Under the pieces are notes generated by a model. It did not search any database, was not told where the DNA came from, and saw nothing but the letters and a program-made list of their open reading frames with translations. This document shows, in pieces, positions 41,101 through 50,700 of a DNA stretch of 64,000 bases. The position numbers were made by a program, and so were the translations under genes. Origin of the DNA: Effrenium voratum (lineage: Eukaryota; Sar; Dinophyceae; Suessiales; Symbiodiniaceae); assembly GCA_963377175.1 (NCBI GenBank), contig CAUJNA010001213.1:124001-188000 (forward strand). Direction: 5' to 3'. Within the stretch, counting starts at the first letter, position 1. Each line of letters begins with the position of its first letter.

Positions 41101-44100
41101 GTGGCAAGTTGTTGGTTGGGCTTCCATAAAAAGTCAAAGTTACATATTTTAGTTGTTGTTTGGGGTTCTGTTCACTTTTAATCTGGGCCTGCAAAAAAGA
41201 AGCCAATTGGATGTTGGCTACCATGCCAAGAGTAGAGAAGTAGCTACTCCTGGGACCTGATCAGGGGGGTTCGTGACGGCTTCGGTGAGTTGGCTCGCTT
41301 CGATCCCGGAAAAGCTGAACAGCCTCACTTGGCCTTGGGGCCGTCTATGGGCTCTGATTCTTTTTCGTGGCAGTTGGGAGTTGCCGGGGGCTGGTTTAAG
41401 TTAGGGGGGCTCTTGGCTGGCTTAGATCTTCACGAGGGTGGGTCTTGGGATGGTTTGGGGTTGATTCAGGCCTTTTTGGGGGTTCTTTTGCATCCCCCTA
41501 GCCCGTTCATTGGATCAACTCAAAACAGCTTCCTGTTGAAGACACTTTGCGCTTGCAATATTACTTCTGGTTTTTGCATCATGGTTCGCCTTGCCAGGAG
41601 AAACTGGAAACCTGCCAATACCAAACATTCACGATGAAGTTCGCCAACACCAGGGGCTCAACTTTAGAATTCGCGGATGGAAGCTGGAATGCAATGCAGC
41701 CTCTCTTCAACAATCATGGAAGGCAAGATGTTTCTGGAAGGCAGATGTTTCTGGAAGGCAGCTTTCTTTTCGGGGAGGCCCCCTGTCACGTCCAGTTCCA
41801 TGATTAGCCAAAAAACGGCAGGAGGGCAGGAGGGCAAAAACTTGCTGGTGCGAGATAGGCAGGTTTCCTTGAAGGGAACAAAATGGGTTCATTCCCACAT
41901 TCCCCACTGAGCACCAACAACTAGGTCCCCCAGTAGTGCCCTTTTACCGTTTCTTATTTGGGGGAGGGTTCCCCTACTAAAACAGACTACCGGAAAAAAG
42001 TTGGTACCGACTTATTCTAACCTTTCAAATCTGGAGGACCTAGTTTTGCATATATGTTTTCCCCGGGTGGATTTTGACATCAGGTTTGGAGGCCCCACTG
42101 AGTACCAACAAGAAAGGCGTAGATCGCTGTCTGCCTAGGAGGTAGAGGTGGAGCTCAATGGGGACGAGGATCCCGGGCTCGAGGATCCCGGCATAGGCGA
42201 GGATGAGGGGGAGCTAGAGGAGATAGAGGAGCAGCCGGAGGCGCGCAACCGCGCAGGGCGGTTCCAAATCCCCTACCCAAGGGCGGAGTACTGAGCCAAC
42301 AAGCAATACCCTGAAACCATCTAAAAGAAGTACCCCTCTAGCATAGCGCCTGTTGGGCGGCTTGTCCTTTGGAAGGTTGCAGGTTTTGAATATAACTTTG
42401 GTCGCCAACTGTATGCGCGTTTCATTTGGGGGTCGTGTTGAAAAGGGAAGTGTTATACAGGTAAGGGTAGAAAGGCTTTGAACCGTTGGGTTGCAACACC
42501 TGTAGAACTACCCAACCCACAACATGACCTTCAGCCAGCACATCCCACTTTCGAGCGCCTCAGGCTTTCCTCGATGAGGAAGAGCAACTGGAGGAAGAGT
42601 TGCAACTGGAAGAAGAGTTCCAGGACGAGCTCCAGGACTGCACCCGGAAAAGCGGAAGCCGCGTGTCTTTGGCCCCTTTTTGGACCAGAGACCAGCTAAA
42701 ATTCTCCCTTCTCGGAACTTCGGGGGCTCGGAAAACCGAGCATCGAGGGAGCATCGTGGGAAAAGCGGCTGCTCAACCGCACGAATGATCATATTTGGGG
42801 TCTCCGGCCAAAAAGTTTGGCTGGAATTCCCGGGTTAATAACCCGTCCTATTTCCAGAGGGGTGTCTCTAGGTTTATTGGACCCCTCGCAACGTCAGGTT
42901 CCATGAGGCCTTTCCACTGCCCCGATAGGAAGAGTTCGAAGAGCTGCAAGAATTGGGCTGCGACACCGAGGACGTGGATCAACAAAAAAAACAAATTGGA
43001 GCCCAGCGGTGTGGGATTTGAACGGTTTTTGGATTTGAATCCACTAACCCACCAAAGGACCAAAGGACCAATATCTAAACCACCAATACCGGTTTTTGGT
43101 TCTTAGAGGAGAAATGGATTTGAATCGGGGTTGTGGGATCACTCGGGGTTTATCCAATCACTTCTGTGATACAAGGGAATCTCCCCCTTTGTATGGGGCG
43201 TTAGTCTTTGGGAAGCCCTTTTTGTTGTATAACAGAAGTGGTCCTTTCCCACAGCCCTGAATTGAATCCACCAACCCACCAAAGGACCAATTTGTAAACC
43301 ACCAATTGGAGGGAGTGACATGCAGAGAACAGAATGGTACTCTCATGAGTTCCGTTCCGGATGTTTGTCACTGTTTGGGTTTGGACCCAGGGCGGCGAAC
43401 AGAAAGTTCGATGTGTGTTTTGGCCAATGCAGTCAGGAAGTAAGTGCTTGAAGTACCATGGTTGCAAGTTGTAAAGTTGTCCCAGCGGAACAAATGATTG
43501 TAAGTCCCCAAGTGGGCTGTTACCATGGCTACCAGCTATTTGGCAGCTAGCTTTTAAGCACCCTACCCTGCACCCGAAGCCCTTGAAGTGCGAATTGACA
43601 AGTTCAATCTGGAGATTCCCCAAAACTGGTTGCGATGCTCATCTTCCGCTTGCTTAAGAATAGTTTTGATTTTCCCTTGTTGGTTTTAAAGGAAATCTAT
43701 CACTACTGGAAATTATTTGTTTTTTCCCGGGGGGCTTCAGCAAATGGAAGTCATTGGGTGGTTGTTCGGGCCAGCCAGTAGTTCCGTCAGGAGCCGCAGA
43801 AAGACCCTGAGGCAGAGGAGGAGGTGGTGACGGCAGAGGACGAGGTGGTGCCAGGACGAGAAACCGAGCCCCAGTTGCAAGCTGCATGCTTTTTCGCCCA
43901 CTCAGCTCACTTGCTGAGCATGTTTCTTTTGGTTGCAAGCTTTTTTTTTCCGAGTTCCTGGACTTTCGACTTTGTGGGTTGGGCCAATTTGCGTGGTACA
44001 CCAGCAGCTTGGACCAATTGTTTTTGGGGCCAGGCGCTTAGGACATGAGTTTGGCTACATAGCATATGGGTGTTGCTGGAATTTTAGGAGCCTGACCGTA

Positions 44101-47100
44101 GGCTTTGGCCTACTTTTCCATTAAGCCAGGGTTCCATTTTGGCGGCCCTTTTTGTGAGCTACGCCCAAGAGGTTGGCGAAATATTTTAGCGAATCAGTTG
44201 ACATGTTATGTTGTTTTAGATGCTCCAGGGTTGGGTCACACGTCTACACGCCATGCAAAAACTCTGAGGACCAGGTTTCGACTGATAGATCCCATGGGAA
44301 CGCTTGTGCAAGAGGCTGGCCTTCCTTTGGGGGCCAGCTTGTTCTACCCATGCCTCAGGGTATATTGGAGCTGTGAACGTGTGGTTAATAGGTTGCAAAC
44401 TTTTGGTGACACCATTGGAGTCCCCATCCCAGAGTTTGCTTTTTTCTCCGGGGAGCTGGCAAGGATATCAAGCTGTCGGATGTCCCGGAGGACATGCGCG
44501 AGGCAGTGCAAGGACCGAGATGTGGTCCAGTGCCCAAGTTTTCATGGAAACCAGCTACAGGAAATTCTACAGGAAACTAGCCAAATTTCCACCAAAATCG
44601 GGTTTCCTGTAGAACTTCCTGTAGTTGGTTTCTTAGAAAGTTGCGTGCCAAGATTTGACCCGTTTTTCCTGGGGTTGATTCCCCATTCTTTTCCACCATC
44701 GTTCTTTCCAAAAACCGGCTGTTTTCCCTGGGTTTCCGGAGGTTTTCTAGAAAGAAGGATCCCTGGAAAGAATGGTTGCAAGGTACCCGTGGAGTTTTTG
44801 CGGTAACCAGCACCTGTGGCGAACAATGACGTTTCACGCTTCAAGGGTGCAATCCCCTTACTCGCTGAGTTCCTGGACCAATTTCCGCTCAGGAAATGGG
44901 TGCCAGGGTCTAACACGAAGACTTAGCCTGCGTGGCTTTTCCGGTTGTTCGAACCTCGGAACAGGAAGCTTGAGCTTGAAGCGCGTGCTCAATCAGACCT
45001 ATGGCAGCGCCACGGTGATAGGGACAGGCACGCAAATGGGCGTGCAGTTTGAGGTTGATTTAGAGGGAGAGGGAAGCCACCTGTTTAGGGGGTTGCACAT
45101 TTTGGAAACAACCTCGAATGATCATCGCAAGCGTACTGCTGGTTTCAGAAGGAGGCGCAGTTCCTTTTAGAATCATCAGAGCCGGTTCCTTTGAGAGGGA
45201 TGAACCCATTGCAGGCTCTATAGTTCATGTTTCCAACCAAGGCGCGCAAGTTTTCCGCATGGCCACGTGGGCAGAGGGTTTTTTTTCCCGGCAGAAGCAC
45301 CACAGGTGAGTGGGCACCTCAGGCAAAGGCAGGCTGTACGAGCGCTTCAAGCCTTCTTCCCCAGAATTAGTTCCTTTTTGTTTGGCTTTTTTGGGGGTTC
45401 CCTTTGTTTTCCACTAACCAGGCAAAACACTATTTTGCTGGGGTCCGAATTCCAGCCAAGCCTTCAGGCAAGACCTCAGCGGCAAGCAAGCCGAATGAAC
45501 CTGAAGTTGGCCCTTGCTTTGGGGCTTTTCATGTTTTGGGTTCCCATTTTTTCGTGGCTCGAAAGGTTTTCGTGTCTGTTGGTTCTTGTGGTCTCAGTCG
45601 TAAGCGAATCGACCGATCGAACTGACCTTTGAGGTGGAGCCCATTTGGGGATCCCATTTTTAGTCATGGCGGCAAAAGGTTCACCTCTCATTGTTGGGTC
45701 CGTTGGGCAATTGAATATTGGGTTTGTCCATGTTTGGGGTTCCCATTTTTGGTGGGTCCTTTGGTTTCTAGGTCCCAGATGGGGCTGAGACCAGGCTATG
45801 TTCGGATTTTGCTCCTTGGGCGCCTTGTTTCTTTTGGCTTTTGGAAAGCTGCAGTGTAATGGAACAGCTTATTTGGCAGCCTGCCTGCTGACAGTAGGAG
45901 AGCGTTCTTGCTCAGCCTCCTGAGGATCTCGATCGGCTTTTGCGTAGGCTCGTGGCCAGTTCCCTTTGCGTAGGCTCACGCGGCCAGTGCTGAAGGCTTG
46001 GTTAAAGTTGGGCCTTCGCCAGGAGAAAAGAATAGTATCAAAGGCCAGCATGCGGCAGGTGCGATTCTGAGACCACCCCCTCCCCGTGGCTTTTCATGAC
46101 TTGCCTGTTGAATTAGCAAAGGCCTGCGATGCTAGCAGAGGGTGGGAAACGGGACCTGCCGTTTTGAGGCATGCAGCAAGCATGAGGCTCCTCTAAGGTC
46201 ACAGGGGCTGCAGGGATACGAAAAAGGTGGTCCGTATTGAGATTGATGCCCCGCCCGCTGACAAGGAACCGTTCCACTATTTTGACTAGCTCTGTTGTGT
46301 TGCGACCCAACCATTCCAGGTTTAAAGAGCAGACAAAGGGAAGGCCGAAGCCATTGCGGGGGTCCCAATTCCCTATTTTGCCATTTACCTACAGTTTTCC
46401 GGGATTTTGGCCCAAATCCAGGTTTTGCATACAGACACACCCACACTCCCGCCTGGCTGGGCTCGCTCCAAAAGCATCTCCGAGGCTTCGATGAAGGCAA
46501 CAACAAGCGCCGGCGCTTGGAGGACGCCTCTGATGGCTCAGTTGCCCAAGCGAATCGACCTTTGGGTGGCTCGAGTTGGGTACCCCCATGTTGGTTGGTG
46601 TCAAAAAAAGGGGCTCCCCTCAAAAGGACTTGAAATGAGCCTTTGGCGTGGACTCTTTTTGGGTTCTCATTAAGTCACCCCAAAAGGTGTCAAGGTATAC
46701 CCTTGATCTCTGCGTCCTTTGGACAGCTGAGTTGCTCAGATCTATCTCAGAAGCGCTGGTCCGTGAAGGGACGGACGAGTCTGGGGGCATCCATATTTGT
46801 CTAGGGAGTGTTTCGGAGCTGGGGGTATCCAAGCAGTGTTTCGGATCTACTGGGAGTGGTTGGGGCCGTGGTGGGACGTAGGGTGTCCATTGAATATGAA
46901 CAAGAACATCCACTACCCAGCGTAGATTCCGGTCTTTACCATAGGAGTCGAGGAATTGGAGATCCATTTTACCAGACAACGGATCGCAAGGAGCCAGCAG
47001 AAGCAGAGTTGAGGTTCTGTTGGCATCCCTACACTTCCACAGCTGTCAAAATGGAATTGGAACTTGCCGGGGCCCCTCAATTCCATTTATGATTTCAAAT

Positions 47101-47756
47101 TCCCTCGAGAAGGCTAGGAAGCTGGAAAATGGGGTCCCGGAGTCCCGGACCGAAACCCCCCCACTCCCCCTCCCCTCCCGCCCATCTTGAGGGAAGGGGA
47201 TTCGGATCTGTTGGCACCAGACGTTTCATGTGCTTAAGTTTTGTTTTTCATATGTTCCCCTGGTGGTTTTAAAGGGACTCAATTTCACTACTGGACATAT
47301 GTTCTCACTTTTTCCAGGGGCGCCTTTAAGCAAATGGAGGTACTAGGAACGTGGAAGTGGCTCCTTCCCCCCACACCCCCCTCCCCCCAATCCCCCCCTC
47401 CACCCCCACCCCCCACCCCCCCCACCCCAACCCCCCCACCCCCCCAAACCCCCCCAACACCCCCCAACACCCCCCAACCCCCCCAACCCTCTTAACCCCC
47501 CGCAACCCCCCACCCCCAACCCCCCCCACCCCCAACCCCCTCCACCCCCCCCACTCCCCCCCCCGCTGTCGGTAGTCGGACCCAGGAGGAGCCCCCCATG
47601 GAGCCAGAGCGGCAGGAGCTCCTGGACCGCTGGATGCTCTCGGAGGATCCGGCCGTGAGGCGCTGCGGACTCCGGCGGACGGGGGATTTTTGGGGTCCCG
47701 TGGTGGTTGTTTTTTAGGTGGGGGGGTGGGGGTTTTGGGGGGGGGAGGTGCTACTC

Positions 47757-47788
<32 letters not shown>

Positions 47789-50700
47789 TGTTTTTGTTTG
47801 TGTTTTTTTGTCGTTGGGGAGGGGCAGCGGGGTTGCCACTTTTTGATTGCAAGAAAGACTCAAACCCAGGGGTTTAAGTCTACCCCGGGGTGCTCAAAAA
47901 GTGGAACCCTGTTGTGTTGTTTTCCTCCTGTTAGTTCTTGGGTGAATCGATATCACCACTGGAGACATGGTTTCAGTTGTTTCCAGGGGGAGGGGGAAAA
48001 GCAAATGGAAGGGTTTAGATCGAAGGCAGAGGTACTGTGGATGGTTGAGAATCCATTTCGCACCGCCTAAAAACTCAAGGGAGAAGCCCGCCTTTGACCG
48101 TTTGGTGTCCCCATGTGTGTTCCACGTTTGATCAAGGTCCCAAAAGAGTAACCTGTTATTTCTGGGTTCTTTGGGCAAGTGAGGAGTGAGGTCTATAGAG
48201 TCAAAGTTGCAGCCGCTGAGTAAACTGAGGTCTAGAACGTACCGTTGCAACCGCTGAGTAAACAATAATAGCTGGTGTATGGTTAGGATTAGCCCTGAGC
48301 TGGTTGTGCGCGCCACGTAGTTCTGACACATTTGTTTGCATACAAGTCGGGTTACACTCCCGGTAAACTCCCAGTCACAGCCCATGTATAGCCGCAAGGG
48401 CAGCCCTAGATCTCCGACACATTTGAAAGTGGCTGCTTTGAACAAGCCAGGAATGCCAGCCCAGCGATTGAGTGGTCGGGATTTCCACGCCCGGTTGGCT
48501 TTGAACAATGACACGGGAATTTGCTTCATGATGTGTGTGAGTGTGCGCTCATACCGTGCGCGTTGCTAGAGATGTTTGGCGTGCACAACTAGGCCAGCAG
48601 CAGAGTTGTGTTTAGCCGGCGGGGCAAAGAGTCAGAGGCGATGTTTCCAGACCAGGCTTGCGAGTCGGCGTTGTGGGAAGGATGTGCCCTAGGGCTCAAC
48701 CTCCGCTAAAAGAATGGTTGACACGATTCTCATGATGACAGTCCTTAGGTAAACAATGGTTGTTACAGAAAAAGGCATTGTTTTCCCACAAAAGAATTGA
48801 CACGATTTTCATGATGACAGTCCTTAGGTAAACAATGGTTGTTCAAGAAAAAGGCATTGTTTTGGTGGTGGCTGAACCCCAGTGCATGTGAGCCCCATGG
48901 CCCCATGCTACTTGAAATTGTGGGCTCCCCAGCTTGAATGTGGCCACACTTTCCCGATTTTATGCACATGTCCAGTCCAGAGCAGGAAGCTCTTGCAAGG
49001 AATTAATCTGTTTCACGGTTCTTCGACCTCCCTTTTCTGCAGTTGCATACATGCTTGGGCCTGTTTTTTGAGGGCACCGGTTTTGAGTTGCAAGGGAAAT
49101 CTGAAGGAGAACTCAGACGTTTTTGGGGCGTTTTGGGGTCCAAGACAGCGGCCCTGCTTTGTTTCTGTCTTGAAAGGTATGTCCTGCAGAATGCCAACCT
49201 GGAGGATGTCCAAGTGGTGGCAAAGTCTGGGTGGAAGCCCAACATTAGGGCGCGACAGGGCACGGACGGGGTTGTTTTCTGTCGCAAGTTCGGCAACCGG
49301 TGACGCTCAAAGGTGGACCTCCGATGAATGAACCCCTGCTTATTAACACGGGCATGTTCCCATCCAGAAGTGATGAACACTCAACCCAGGGACACCCCCA
49401 GACTGAACCGCACTCAACCCAGAGACACCCAGGGACACCCCCATAATGCTAACCCCGGATTAATAAACCCCTGGTTGATTAATAGGGGGGTGTCCCCTTT
49501 TAGTGGAGATTCAGACCACTTTTGGAGGGAGCACCCCCCGAATAGTGGGACGGGTTTATGAAAATCCTGGGTCAACATTACTGATAAATGGTCTATTTCA
49601 TCCTGTTGACATTCGCTCAGGACTGTTTAAGAGCGCGATCCCGGCTTTGAAGCTCGGGGAACTCCCCACTGAGAATTGATCGGTGAGTCATACTGTGGGA
49701 CGGTTACGCGAAATCCGATCCGCGAGTCTCGCACCACCGAGATGAAACCAGGGTTTCGAAGCCATTTGCTGGTTGGAACCTTACAGGGGAATTTCTCATC
49801 ATTCCGATGGGTTTCTGAGCGGTGGTGCGAGAGGCGGAGTTCGCAACCATCCACAGTAGCCTCAACCGAAAGGTCCAAAAAAAAAGACCCGTGGCTGTCG
49901 GGTCTTAACCGTGAAGTCACCGTTTCTGCGAGAGCGTGAGATCAAGTTTGGGTTTCTGGGCATGTGCTGAATAGCCGATTTGTTTCACAGGGACACCCAA
50001 TATGGCGGAAACTTGGGCAACCCCTATGGTTGAGAAAAATGTGTAACCAAGACCTGCTCCCTGCATTTTGCGGGCTTGTCCAAAGCAAATCTGGTTCGGT
50101 GGCTTCCCTTTCCGCCATGGACTGGATCTGGGGTCTACATGGGCCAAGCGGCACAGCCGCCAGGGCCAGGTCATGAAGAACGGCAAGGATCCCAAGTCTC
50201 CGGCGGAGCAGGTCAACGACAAGCTGATCTTCGCCCGGGAAGACATCCTGTGCAGCAGGGACAAGGTGGATGTGATCGAAGCCTGGAAAGTCAGGCGTGG
50301 GTGAGCTCGTTTTAGATGTCGCATATCGCTTCCTGAGTGCCTGGATTGTTTGTTTTTTTGGGGGGAAGACCGTTTTGGTGCTGTGTGACAAGTTCAGGCT
50401 TTTTTTGGCCCGCCCACTTGGGAAGTGATGGACCCGGATCTTAAGACTTAGCTTTATTTTGAGCAAAACTATGCATTTCGCATGTCGAAGCTTACCAAGA
50501 ATGGATCACGCTCTTGAAGAACAATGGAAGCACAAGCTGCAGCAAAGGCGACCCATTGAGAGGCTGATCCAGGGCTTACCCTCCGAGCATGCCCACCCCC
50601 CTTAAGCTTGAAATTGGGGGGAGCGGGGTGGCCCTGGAATTCCATTCAAAGTTCAATTTACTCTTTTGTGGGGCAGACAAGGAATTGGGGACCTTTACCC

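Noticed and set aside
42139..42294. Terminal exon ending RAEY with TGA at 42292-42294.
   Set aside because: Kept only as an alternative. The GC donor at 42241 carries the acidic tract in phase into 42564, which is more coherent.
49190..49303. Terminal exon ending FCRKFGNR with TGA at 49301-49303.
   Set aside because: Kept only as an alternative. A GC donor at 49220 allows continuation to the strong exon pair 50170 and 51468.
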